DNA from: Thamnaconus septentrionalis
Taxonomy: Eukaryota > Chordata > Actinopteri > Tetraodontiformes > Monacanthidae
DNA length: 64,000 nucleotides
Assembly: GCA_009823395.1 (NCBI GenBank)
Contig: CM020509.1
Span: 15,416,001-15,480,000, forward strand
Reading direction: 5' to 3'
This document shows, one piece after another, positions 1 through 13,087 of this stretch. A program made the position numbers and the translations under genes. The stretch's first letter is position 1; every line of letters begins with the position of its first letter. The notes under the pieces are model-generated. The model saw only the letters and a list, made by a program, of their open reading frames with translations, was not told the origin of the DNA and searched no databases.

Positions 1-1166
<1,166 letters not shown>

Positions 1167-4100
1167 TCAGAAAATTCAGAATTTCTTTCGACGGCAAAAG
1201 ACGGTGGGCCACATACACACACACACACGACAAAAACACACACACACACACACAGCGGACAGTGGTCGACTCCCAGATACCAGCCAGCTAGAGGACGCAT
1301 TACGGAGGCGTTGCGGTGGGGTGGGGGGGAGGGTCTCGAGTCTGTACCGATAATTGGCCACATATAAATACATAAATAGAGATGGCAACCGAGGTGGAAA
1401 CGCTGTTCGCGGTGAGAAATGCTTATCGCGTCGTAAACTGTCGGGCTTGTTTGGCGCTGCCTTCGAGGAGGAAGCCCTACTTCCAAATATAGAGCCCGCG
1501 GGAAGCCATTAGGGAGAATAAAGGGAGAGGGAGAGGTAGCCTGACACGTCTCCGAGCCGGGGAGGGAGGCTAATCTGGCTTAGCAGTGATATGGAAAATG
1601 CATCAGCTAATTAAACAATGCTACCGCTACACCGCGCGTCTCCTTCCTGCCCCCCCCAATCCCCTCCTCTCCACCCCTGCCCCCCCTTCCTCCCCACCAC
1701 ACGGGGGCCTATCTCACCGCAGCAATTTATTTGGTGCCGGGTTTGTTTTTTTTATTGGTTGTTGTTTTTTGCGGGCAGTTAAATTTGCTCATTTTAAAAG
1801 CTGTTTATTCTATCCCCCAAATCGGGGCTTGATACCCAGCTGAAGCAACACTCAAGCCAGATAAAGCACATCCAGAGGTAGAGGAGGAGGAGGAGGAAGA
1901 GGAGCGGGGGGGTTGAAGAAAGCCTCTGTCTGAGGGAAACGGGCTGAATTACTGGCTGCTGGAGCCTGAGCTGGGAGACAAGACAAGAAACTCTCTCTCA
2001 TTTTCACTCCTGCCTCCCCTCCCCTCCCCTCGCCTCCCCTCGCCTCCTCCTCACCCCCTCGCCGCTCTGCGTAGCTCCTCGCCCCCCCTCCCTCCCTCAC
2101 TTTGTATCGCTTTCACTCACAGACTCTCCCTGTTTCTCTGCCACCTTCCCCTCCATCTCTGTCCAACCCCCCCCCCCCCCCCCCCACCCGCCCCCTCCAC
2201 CCTACCGAGAGCGGGTGAGAATGAGAGAAGGTGGGAGGGCGGAGAGAGAGAAGGACGGGAACACAAGAGTGAAAGATTGAGCAGATTGAGGGGGTGAATT
2301 TTTCATATATCTATCCTTTTAATATATATATATATATATATGAAAACAGGAGGGCTCAAGGGGGAGATTTAAAGGGTAGCGCCACGTTCTCGCCGCTGTC
2401 GTGACCAAAAGCCAAATAATTTCAGAATCCCGGGGAGCAGCTGATCGCGGGGCCACATCCTGCGCGGTCAAAATCTGCCGCGCGACTGCAGGCGCCGCTC
2501 ATCACCATGCAGGCCGTGAGCGAGCACGACCACGATCTACATAAACGCATTTTGTGCGGACACGCTTTTCTCCTTCTTCTTCTTCTCCTCCTTCTGCGGC
2601 GCCGTCGGTCTCGATAAGCGAACGTAGGTCTCGCCAGGCGCACCGGTTAGCCGCTATCAATCACTCTGCATAACATTCGGATTAGCGATCATTAAAAAAT
2701 GTGTTTGTTAGCTTTCTGAGCAGAAAAAAAAAGTCAGAACTTGGCGCGAGCTTGTTGTTTACCGGCTTCCTTTATCTGGCTGGTATCTGAGAGGGCGACA
2801 CGGTGAAATGCGATTTAAAGCCGACACTTTCCTGCACATACATTAATCTCAGACGAGAAAGAGGAGGAGGAGAGGGTGAAGAGAGGATGAGAGGTAACAA
2901 CCAGAGAGGGGAAGGAGGGGAAAACAGAAGGGGAAGCAAAATAAAAATATCCTACACAAGCTACGAAAAAAAAAAAAAAAACGCACAAAACAACAAATGG
3001 GCCACAGATACAAAGAGAATGGCAAAATAGCAAGTAGGAGGGAAAAAGAGGGCAGAAATAAGAAAAAGAGATTAGTCATGTCAATGTCATCAGTAACCTC
3101 TTTTGTTGATTCACCTCGGGTCTCCATGACAACAAGTTAAAAAAAAAAATCCCTCTGGGAGAGCGACACAAGACAGCAGAGCTCCACGCGTCCCGATCTA
3201 TTCACTGACTCGGCCCGACGTGGGCCCAGTCGAGGCAGATGTGACGTACAGTCTTCGCTGACACAGCGATTTGTGTCAGAGAGAGACGCACGCCACACAT
3301 CCCGATTGGACTTTTTCCTGTCTTTGCCGTGGAATAGTAACCCTGTCAGCGCGAATTAGCGTCGAGGGCCACGGCGAGGCGAGACGTGGTCGTAATGAGG
3401 TGAGCGGCTCCTCCCCGCCAATCAGATCAAAGCTCGCTGCCGGCTGCTGTGGGCGGCCTAATCTGGTGTAACAGGTGACTAAGAGGCTAACTCCAAAAAA
3501 AATAAATGAATAACATAAATGAGGAAAAAAAAAAAAGACATAAAGAGGCATCAACCTGATTCACGACTCCTCTGAGGCAAACGCATTGACACATCATTGC
3601 ACATATTCAGAGCGCAAAAAAACAAAAACTAAAAACAACAAAATAGAGCAGCACAGTCGATCGGCGCTAGGAGAGAAACAGACTCATTAATGCACATTTT
3701 CAATAATAGAAAAAACATGAAAAAAAGAAATCATGCACCGTGAGAGGAAAAAAAAAACATAAAGAAAGGGTCTGAAGCGATGCGGTGGCTGGTGTGCGTG
3801 GCGGAAATGCAGATGAGGGGTTGATGAGGAGGAAGAAAGAGAAAAAAAATTGGAATGAATAAATGACACATCATCCTCGCAACACGGCTGTCGGGATCAT
3901 GCAGCATCCAGTCCAAACACACAGTTCCAAAGACACAGGAAAAAAATAAAAAATGGGATAAGACCCAGCGACTGTCGCATCTCCGAGGATGGGGACTGCC
4001 TCCTCATCTGCCCCTGACCCCCCACGCCCACCCCCCCACCCCACCAGCATTGGAATCATTGGGTGATCTAACCCTAAAAATAACCCCCCACCCCCACCTC

Positions 4101-4210
4101 CCTTGACACTGCGGGCCAACAGAGAGGCAGTGTGTACCATTATTTATAGTCCTGGAAGGAGCCCACAGCCTCTCGGGGCAGAGAGTCCACAACGCTGTTG
4201 GAATAGACTG

Positions 4211-4211
<1 letters not shown>

Positions 4212-4239
<28 letters not shown>
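4212..4239. repeat. (CAG)n trinucleotide repeat
   Basis: About nine CAG/GCA units occur in intron sequence. They are not in a recognisable exon, so a polyglutamine or polyserine tract is not implied. Confidence 0.93.
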
Positions 4240-4243
<4 letters not shown>

Positions 4244-6814
4244 AGAAAGCAGGTTTCTGTGTCTTTCTGTTAACTCGTGAATATTGAGGCCACACGTTCG
4301 TTCACATACGTTCCCTCTTTTTTTTTTATTCCCATCAGATAAAAGAGCCGGCGGCTCTGGCGCCGGCGAACGCATCACCAGGCCGGAGTTTCTGACGCTC
4401 AGCGACTCTAGACTGATGGGAGGTAAGCCTCTTCCCAGTGGGAGGTAAACCTCAGGGCCTGAGCAGGGCCTGGTGGTGGAAATACTCATCCACCTCCCTT
4501 CAATCCATCCCTACAAACCATCACTGTACATCCTGGTCTTTTGCCCTTTGCCTCGACCCTCCGCCAAAACTCATCGAAAACAGTCCGTCAAACAACCAAC
4601 GTCGAGGCCCGACACTCGGCGGTGCCGGGGGGACGAGGGTGTTGGAGGGAGGGGCGGGGGTGGGGGGGCAAAGGCTGGCGGAGATAAGTGTCGCCGCATC
4701 GACCGTGTCGACGGCGGGCGGGCGGGAACACGGCGGCTGTCAGCGGAGCGCGCGGGGGGACTTGTGAGTTTGGCGAAAGACGTCCCGGAGTGGCAGGACG
4801 TGACACGCGCCTCCTGTCAGGACGGCCTTCATGCTTGGCCCATGACAAGTCCATTAGGGGCGGCCGTGTTCCCGCTCATGGGCCTCCGTGTACTTTTCAA
4901 AAAGAGCTCTTTGAGATAGAAAAAAAAACAAAAAAACCCAGCGCCTCGGTGGTGGCGGCGGCGGCGATGACACCCGGAGAACCAGCAGGAGCGAAAACCT
5001 TCGATGGGAATCAAACGACGGCGATGCAGGAAGTGGGTCAGTCACATGACATTTGCTCAGGTAAACCAGGTCCTGCTTATGTAGACCAGTGACTATTCAA
5101 ATAGAAGGAGAGTGTGTGTGCGTGTGTGTGTGTTGCCTCCTGCGATGAATCCTGCCATTACCCAGTAAGTATAATGGGACGGGTGACCTTTGTGTGAGGG
5201 GATGGGTTTCTTTTCCTTTCATTTTTTTTTTTTTTTTGCAGGAAAGAGGAGGGGCCTGACGGAAGAGCCGCAGAACCACGTCGACCTTCGCGTCTCCGTG
5301 GAAGCCACAGCAGCTGAAGCTTCTTCTTCGCTAATCAGCTGAAGGACCAACGGCAGCAGGCCGCCTGTGGACTCACTCGCACGGCGGCGAGTCAATTCAC
5401 TTTGTCACCACCCTCATTTAAATTGGAAAAAAACAAACAGGAGCTGTGCACTTATACATGTTCCCGACATGCCAATTATTCAGAGCCATGCGTGGATAGG
5501 AAGCCAGGAGGGGATAAATAAATAAAGAAATAAAGGAGACGCTCGGAATGACACCGGCAGCTCGTCTCTTCCCTCCTTTGAAACGGCTCCAGCGCCGTCC
5601 TGGTGGAAGCGGGCCATTAGCGCCGGTGCTTATCTTGAAAGGAATCTGAGGCGGCGGCGGCGCAAATATCTGGGCTTGAAACGGGGCAAAAAATACATAT
5701 ATATATATATTTTTTTTTTTCTTCTTTTTTTTCTCGTTCTGCCACATCAGAGGGAATGTGATCGACGGAGTGGAGGAGGGGACGGAGGTGAAGCCGCCCT
5801 CGCTATCTTTGCCCACATATCTGCGGCCAAAAAAGCCGCCGGCTTTTTTTTTTGGTCCGGTCGGGCTGGCATCGGCCGCAATTTAGCGGCAAAACCTGAG
5901 CAGGTGGGACTCTCGCCGCTCTGGCTGCTGCAGCAGTGAATCTGGGATCGTGCTGCCGAGCGCGTCGCCCGGGCGTGTGTGTGTGTCTGTGGTGTGAAGC
6001 CCTGATTGGACGCCAGGTGGAGGTCCGTCTCCTCACTGGTGTTACAGCCCGACACCGGGGATGTATTATAAGAACTGGATACCAGACTGCCAATGTGGGA
6101 ATTGTTTTCCGGTGGCCACTTGAAGTACTGCAGCCAAAAAGACAGCCATTTAGACTGCAATACACAAAAGAAACCCTTGTGAAACGGCTAACAGGACGAC
6201 TTTGACCTGAAACGCGGTTCAGGGTAAATCTTTGTACTGTGTATTTTGGAGTCATGGATTTTTAATCTTTCTGAAAAATGTATAAAGGCCAGAAAAAGCC
6301 GTTCTTTTTTGCTGTCTCTCGGCTCGTTCTGATTGGCTGATGCGTCCTGGTGCGTCACCTGAGTTACAGAGGCATAATGGGAAGTGACACTACTGCTAGA
6401 TGCTCTATGGGGCCGCATTGTGTGGAAGTAACCCAGGTAAGCCAAAAAACGTTGTCCATTGTATCTTCCTGAGCAACTCCATTGAAATGAAGACTGAGAC
6501 TCACAGACATTTTGTCATCGTCTCAACGCAACATTAGCCAGCGACACTCGACGACTCAGTGCCATTCCCTTTTCCGGCCGCGGAGGGTTTTTAGCACCAA
6601 GACAGTCTCGCTGTTTTATTTCCAGTTTATTTATTTATTTCAGTTTTTTCTGCTACGTGCCCACCTTCATCCAGCAGGAGTAGCAACAGCAGTGGCAACA
6701 GCAGCAGCAGCAGGAGGCCGATTGAAAGCTCCCCTTTATGGTGCAATAACAAGCCGGTGTAAAAAATTGAGTCTTGATTGTGAGCTGATGTAAATCACAA
6801 CGACTTGGCCCACA

Positions 6815-6914
<100 letters not shown>

Positions 6915-9334
6915 CCTGTGCTGCTGCTGCTGCTGCTGCTGGAGGGAGCGCTGCGCAGAATTTGAATGCACTCTGGCAGGGAGGGAGTTGGGGGGTGGGG
7001 GTGGACCGTTGCTCAGACAGGCAGACACCCGAAAGGGACGACGAGAAAGGCACAAACCAAGGAGCCCAGTTGGGGGCGAGACGGACAGCGAGACTCACGG
7101 GGAGTAAAGACGGTTATTAAAAATTCTCTCTCTCTCTCTCGCTCTCTCTCTGGTGCAGCATTTTTCATTGGCTCGCCCCCCCTGCGCCCCAGCCACTTGC
7201 AACCTTTCCATTTGCAAATTCACAAATCGCTATTCCATTCCACGCATCTCGTCGCTCATGTGAGGAGGTCTTTATTGTTCCAATGGAAAAAAGAAACCTG
7301 TGTGAATTCCAAAGTTTTAGGTCCAAAGAAGGAGGAGGATCTACAGCGGAAACAAGGAAGGTCGGAGGGTGGAGGGGTTAAGGAAGGGGGGGTGGGGGGG
7401 GTCTGACCCTGAAAGATGCAGAGCAACACAGAGGCGGAATGGTAATTGCGGGGATGGACGGAGGGCGTCACCGGGGGAAGAAAAAAGGCTGGGATGAACG
7501 AGAGGGTTACGGACGTGTTGCGCACACGCTCGGATTCCGCCGGCGTCGGAATCAAACACAAACGTTTTGATTTCCACAGGAGCAGACAGCGAGATCAGCG
7601 TAACCCACGGTAATAGGGGAGCGACTCGCCAGAGGAGCGACGCGCTGTACACACGGGGTTGTGAGGGGGAGGAAGAAGAGGAGGAAGAGGAGGAGAAGGA
7701 GGGACGAGGTCTTTTGGTGATTCGTCTCTTTGGAAAGGAATCACAGCGACATCCCGGCGTCTTCCCAGAACAACCCAAATCTCCCGGATCATGTTCCAGA
7801 GTGGGAGTGGGAAGGAGGTGACTGAGCGCTCTGTCACACACATGCACGGGTTGCGTAGCGGCGGCGGGCCTACTGCTGTGTTGCCGCGCTTCCGCAGCCA
7901 CCGCTCGGCAAATAGCATTAGTTGCGCTCGGCGAAGAAAAGACTTGTCACATTGTCGCCTCGCGAGGCCCCTCCGAGCCCCCGAGCGCCGCGCATCCCCG
8001 AGCGCCTGCCAGACAAAAGGGATCGGCTGCTTGTCAGCAGATTCCGAACGGACTTAGGCGGCGGATGGAAAAGTGGAAGGAATAAAACCGGAGCGCACAA
8101 ACGAGAACGAGGGAGAAAAAAAACACCACCCGGGGCGAGTTGGCTGCAGCTGCGGCAGATCGACCCCGAGGCGGCTGAGAAACACCTCTGTGTTCGACGA
8201 TGGCGGCGCCACCGGTTTTAAGCCCCCCCTCTCCCTTCAGTGCGGGAGGCTTCTTTCATTTCCTCACTTGCAAAAAAAGGAGGAAAAAAAAACAGGAAGT
8301 GAGAATATCGACGGGCTTAGCCGGGCTTAGCAAGCGGCAACCTCTCAAGGATCGGCCTTTTAATTGCGCCGACGTTCCAGGCAATTAAATGAGAGACGGG
8401 GTAACTGGAGATCTTCCTGCCAAACAGTGAGAAGGTCCAGATGCCCCTTAACGTGAAGCCGAGGTCCCGGAGGTGCGGTGGTGGTGGGGGCGGCAGGCAT
8501 ACAGATGAATCCCGTCTAATCGCATCGCACGCGCGCACAAAGTGCAACAAAAAAGAAAGAAAGAAAAAAATTCCAATCGACCCGACAACAAACAAATGGG
8601 GGGAATAAATCAAGGGCTCAACCTTGATACCTGACATTATGCTTGCATCACCTGCCAAGGCGGTGGCGGGGAGATAAGGGGGCGGGGCCATATCAAGGGT
8701 TTGATTTCGATTTAGAAAACTTAAGCCGTTTCTGTTGCAGCACAAGAATGGTCTCCGGCTCTAATCTCGGCAGAGATCCACTCTGAGCCAGGAATATCCC
8801 AAGATAAATATGGAAGGTGAACAATGCGAGTGCTGAGCGGCAACTTCCCGTTTTCCGCACTCCTCGCCTCTAATCCTCTCCGGTGCCGCTCAGCTGCCGC
8901 GCGGCATCAGAAATCTGCCTGGCTGGCCGACGGTCTGATATTGCCTCCTCTCCTCCTCTCTGCTCTCTGCCGTTATTGCTCCAGACGCAGCTAGTGGGCA
9001 AAAAAAAAAAAAAAAAAAAAAAGGGAAAAGAAAAAGACAAACCCTCTGGATGGAGCCGTCAACAGCAGCGCCCTTATAATAGCATCACCGCCATCCGAGA
9101 CAATAACAAGTCCTAATCTGGTTGGAGTGTCTCGCTAGAAAATCTTAACAAAAGAAATATAGACTTTCAAAGAGGAGACACACACACACACACACACACA
9201 CACTGATGGTGTCATTTGATCACCAAACCAAGAAAAATGATTGATGATTGATTTCTTGAAAAAAATAAATAAATCAAAATACAAAAGCAAGATGATCAGA
9301 AACTGGCACCAACAGAAGAGGGACAGCGAGACGT

Positions 9335-9340
9335 CATGCA
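9335..9340 (-). promoter_or_regulatory. TGCATG element downstream of exon A2 (candidate Rbfox site)
   Basis: On the transcribed strand TGCATG lies 27-32 nt downstream of the last base of exon A2 (9367). (U)GCAUG is the established binding motif of Rbfox splicing factors, and sites downstream of a cassette exon generally favour inclusion. The motif and its position are seen; binding is inferred. Confidence 0.5.
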
Positions 9341-9366
9341 CCGCCTCTGTTCACCGTGGAAAATAC

Positions 9367-9426
9367 CTTCGTCTTCATCACCGTCGTTATCCGACAAATC
9401 CTCGCCCTGTTTTTTTGCATGGGCCC
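9367..9426 (-). CDS. nlgn3: Neuroligin-3 cassette exon A2 (60 nt, splice site A)
   Basis: This is a 60-nt symmetric phase-1 exon with acceptor CTTCAACAACAG and donor GTATTT. It encodes a 20-residue insert reading (G)AHAKKQGEDLSDNDGDEDE, closing with D once joined to the next exon. The KKQGEDL core and acidic DNDGDEDE tail match the A2 insert I recall from vertebrate NLGN3. The insert lies in the extracellular domain, in the loop just after YVPTED, where splice site A modulates partner binding. It can follow exon 2 directly or follow exon A1, which ends in KG. Skipping it leaves the frame intact. The isolated location, with about 8.3 kb of intron on one side and 11.8 kb on the other, fits an alternatively used exon. 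Recognition is by sequence; actual inclusion levels are unknown. Confidence 0.94.
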
Positions 9427-10539
9427 CTGTTGTTGAAGCGGGGAGAGACAATAGAGAGGCACAGGGAAATTCATAACAGAATGCTGGACAAACAGACGGG
9501 TGGGAGAAGAGGCAGTGCAATTAAAAGGCAACACCACCAAGCGGTCGTCCGGCGGCAGTTCAAATGCTCACAATTCACACTGTTCTGTCAGGCTTTTTTT
9601 TGTTGTTGTATTTTTTCGTTTCAGTACATTGAAATGAAGAGTAGACATTAACATCTTGACAGTATACAGAAAAAAAAAACTCAAAAAAAGAGCAAGAGAT
9701 CATAGGAGAAATAGTCACTGTTCCATGTTTGAAGCAGAGAGTCATACACCGCTGGCACCTTTTTGGAAACCCCCCGTTGTTTTTTAATAAGGGAAAACCC
9801 TGTCACTTCATTTTGATCATAAGGACTCAAATGAAAACGAGGCACTGCTGAACGTACGTCTGGAACGGCCCACTTTGCCTTGAAGTGAATAAAGAGGGCG
9901 AAAAAGAAACTATAAACATGCGGAAGCACTCTCGTTGCAATAATAGGGATTAAATAAGGAGAACAAAACACATGTAGAGATGCATGTTCCCTCGAGGACA
10001 GGCCCTTTAAATAAATCACATGACTGCGTGAGTCATGTTTCCTCAGCGATGCATGATGTTTCTTGGGCGCGTCTCAGCCCTAAATGGTGTAAAAGGCTGC
10101 TCTCGCCGCGATACGTGTTGGTAATATCGGCGCCTCAGGGCCAGCGGCTCGCCATGTGAAAACTGTTTGCCAGCCGCGTCCAGACGAGCCGCTTCCACGG
10201 TGCTGTTTGCAGTGGTTCTGTTTGGGGTAGCCGGCCAGTCATAGGACCGTCCTAGTACCAGATATTTCTCTCCTTTTGTGGTCTCGCACAGTTAACTATC
10301 CCAAAAAGACTGGATCGTATTTAGCTTAGGATAAAAAGGCAGACTAAAGATGCTTTATTACTTTTGTATTTTTGGATAATTTTGCATAATACAGGACTTC
10401 AATTATTATTTTAAAAAAATCAACAACAAAGCCAATAAAAATGAAATTGAATTAAAAATTAGTCAGCAGGCTAGTGGCTGGAATAATCCCTTCGAGTGAC
10501 AGGTTAAATTGTTCATTTCAATTTCAATAGTAGTAGTGG

Positions 10540-10623
10540 CGATAGTACGAATGTAATAAAAATAATGATAGTAATAACAATAATAATATAGATAATAATA
10601 TTATAATAACCATACTAATCATT

Positions 10624-10654
<31 letters not shown>

Positions 10655-10665
10655 CCATCAAATCC
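10540..10665. repeat. Degenerate (AAT)n / (ATC)n trinucleotide tract
   Basis: A run of AATAAT/ATAATA-type units passes into ATCATC/ATCACC units. It is intronic, with no coding meaning seen. Confidence 0.85.
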
Positions 10666-13000
10666 ACTGAGTTGCTGCTATGTGAGAGATTGATTGGCTT
10701 TTAATGCTAACAAACAAGTGGAGATTGCACCTATTAAAGTGGGCAGTATGGGTAACCCAACTGTGAGCACAGAGACTAACATCAGAATAATCACAACATA
10801 AACGTTGCCCAGTGTAAAAACTTGCAACTGGACCCACTCTGTATATTTACTGGGTGCATTTAAACCGTCCATTCCGGCGTCGACGCAGGTCCGACCTTGC
10901 TCGCTCTGTCCATCACACTCGCATAATGAGGCGCCATGAATAATGCAGTCTCATGCAAACATAATCAAGTGACATACATAATCTCCGGCGACTCCGAGCT
11001 AACGCGAACAAATTCTTTGTCACCCGCTTTGGCGACGAGGGGTTAGAGGGGGAATGACGGTGTGTTAAATCACAGCCAGTCGCGGCGCGACAAGGGTGGG
11101 CGGGGCTGGAATTCTATTAAACGACGCGGGCAGTAACCCAGCCGCTCCCGTATAAGCAATTAGCGGAGAGCAACAACATCTCTCTCGGACTCGGAGGTAA
11201 CTGGACCAAAAGAGAGAGTGCTGATTCATGGTGTGGGCTTGTTTTAATTGCGCATCTATTTGAATATTTCCCCCCCAGAGAAACACTTCAGTTACAGTTC
11301 CAACTTCCTACGTAACCCCCGCCATGACTGCGTGCCTGGCTCTGCCCTCTTCCCCCTGAGGCCGTGTTTGAATTCTTTGTCAGCCTGTCAGCCAGACTTG
11401 TTCAAATTAGATTATCAAACAGGTCCTTGTCTTTGAATTAAGGGAAGTCCTTCATCTGGTCGGGCCTGAAAAGATTTGTTAGAATAATTTAAGTCCCTCA
11501 ATTTGCAGCCTCTTTGAATATTTTGAGGAGGAATTCTACTCATACCTCTATGAATGACGGCTCTGACAGTGTAATAAAATGACGATCAGTGATCCTTTTG
11601 TTTTGAAATGGAATCGTACGTTTTTTGTTTTTTTTTTCCCTGGTTGATCATTATTGCACATGTTTTATCTCTGGATTTAAAGCGAGCTTCAAAAGATCTT
11701 TCGTTGTTTTTTTTTCTTCTTCTCTCTCCACACGTACCCTCTTCTTGTCTCTATACTATTGACAAATGTTATTATAGTTCCCATCTGTTCCATTTCCAAA
11801 ATATCAACGAGAAAATCGCGGCGGGAAGAGCTCCGCTTAATGGAGGGGGTTGCGTTTATGGGAGCCTGTTGAAAATAAACACAATGGAGAAATGGTGTTT
11901 TTGAGAATCAGGCCTCATTCACAGGCGCGCAGCAAGAGGCTGATTTGGGTCTGAATGAAGCTTTACAGTCACAACTTTAAATGGCTGCCAAAATCAGTGC
12001 CACAACATTCATTGTGTGCGGCTGGAAATGCCAGACTGCTGGCGGAAGCGCGCTGAACCGAACTTCCGAAAATAAGCTCCCTGGAATGTTCACTTGGGCT
12101 CCTCTGCCAGCCATAAAAACACGGAAAGGCGCCAGATTCCACTGTCTTACCTAAACACTGAGCACGCACTCAGGTAATAAAGTTATTATGTCGGGGCTGC
12201 AAATGGCAGCGACGGCGCCGTGAGGACACACTTGACGGGAGCGGCAGCAGCTCTCAGGCGTGAGTATCTTTCTAGCTGCGAGTGATGGACGGGAAATTAC
12301 AGTGCCAGACGCCAAAGGAAGCAATAGAAGCTTCGGGGTAATCAGGTGTTTTCAGCCCAAACATAAAAAAAAAAAACGAGGCTTTGCATCAACGGGCGTC
12401 CTAGCTGTGATTTTGTCTTTGAGCTTCAGCCGTCTGACTTGTGAGCGTCGCGCGCTGAGTCTGCGGCAGGTATTCTGGTGATTCGTTGCGTCTCCACGAC
12501 ACTCTGGGGTATTTGGAGAGGCGCCACTCTGCTCTGCCGTGCTTGAGATATGCTTCGGTATCTATTTTCAGCTACTTTGTACTCAGATCTCCCTCAAATT
12601 TGAAATTAAACACGAGCAACAGGGACGCTCACAAAGTCTGGATCCATGTGGGTAACAACAGGACTTATAACAACTTCATTTACCATTTACTCAACTGTTA
12701 AATGAAGATGGACATACAAAATACACAGACTCAACTCCACTGCGGTAGAGGCAAAGAATCACAAAATTCCTGACTGTTGTCGCATCACAATCAGTTACCG
12801 TTTTAAGTGAGTAATTCCGTGTGATCTCCGCAGCGCAATGTCCAAGAGACACAAGCTGACCGATCTTAGGCTGACGGCGTTCAGCCGGACCCGTTTTAAA
12901 AATCCGTCTTCACGGCGGTTCCAATCGCGAATTGAGCGTTAGCGCCTCAGACAGCTACAGGTTGGCTGGCGGGAGTTGAGGGGGAAACTCTGTCACTTTA

Positions 13001-13087
13001 AACAACGTCTGATCTACAAGCCCGTCTCCGATTGCGCACGTCAAAAGCTGGATCTATCACAGGAAGCCGTAAACGTGTGACACCTTG
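13001..13087. repeat. Dispersed repeat, copy 1
   Basis: This segment recurs at 15811-15882. Shared blocks include CTGATCTACAAGCCCGTC, GGATCTATCACAGGAA and GTGACACCTTGT. The copy here has about 16 extra bases in the middle. No coding sequence is recognised; it is probably part of a mobile or locally duplicated element. Confidence 0.75.

Noticed and set aside
9241..9651. 136-codon plus frame over exon A2
   Set aside because: It is antisense to a recognised 60-nt exon with correct splice sites on the minus strand.
10678..10872. Minus frame with a hydrophobic stretch like a membrane protein
   Set aside because: It is only 64 residues, has no recognised family, no clear splice sites or coding neighbours, and lies in AT-rich intron; a hydrophobic run is expected by chance in such composition.
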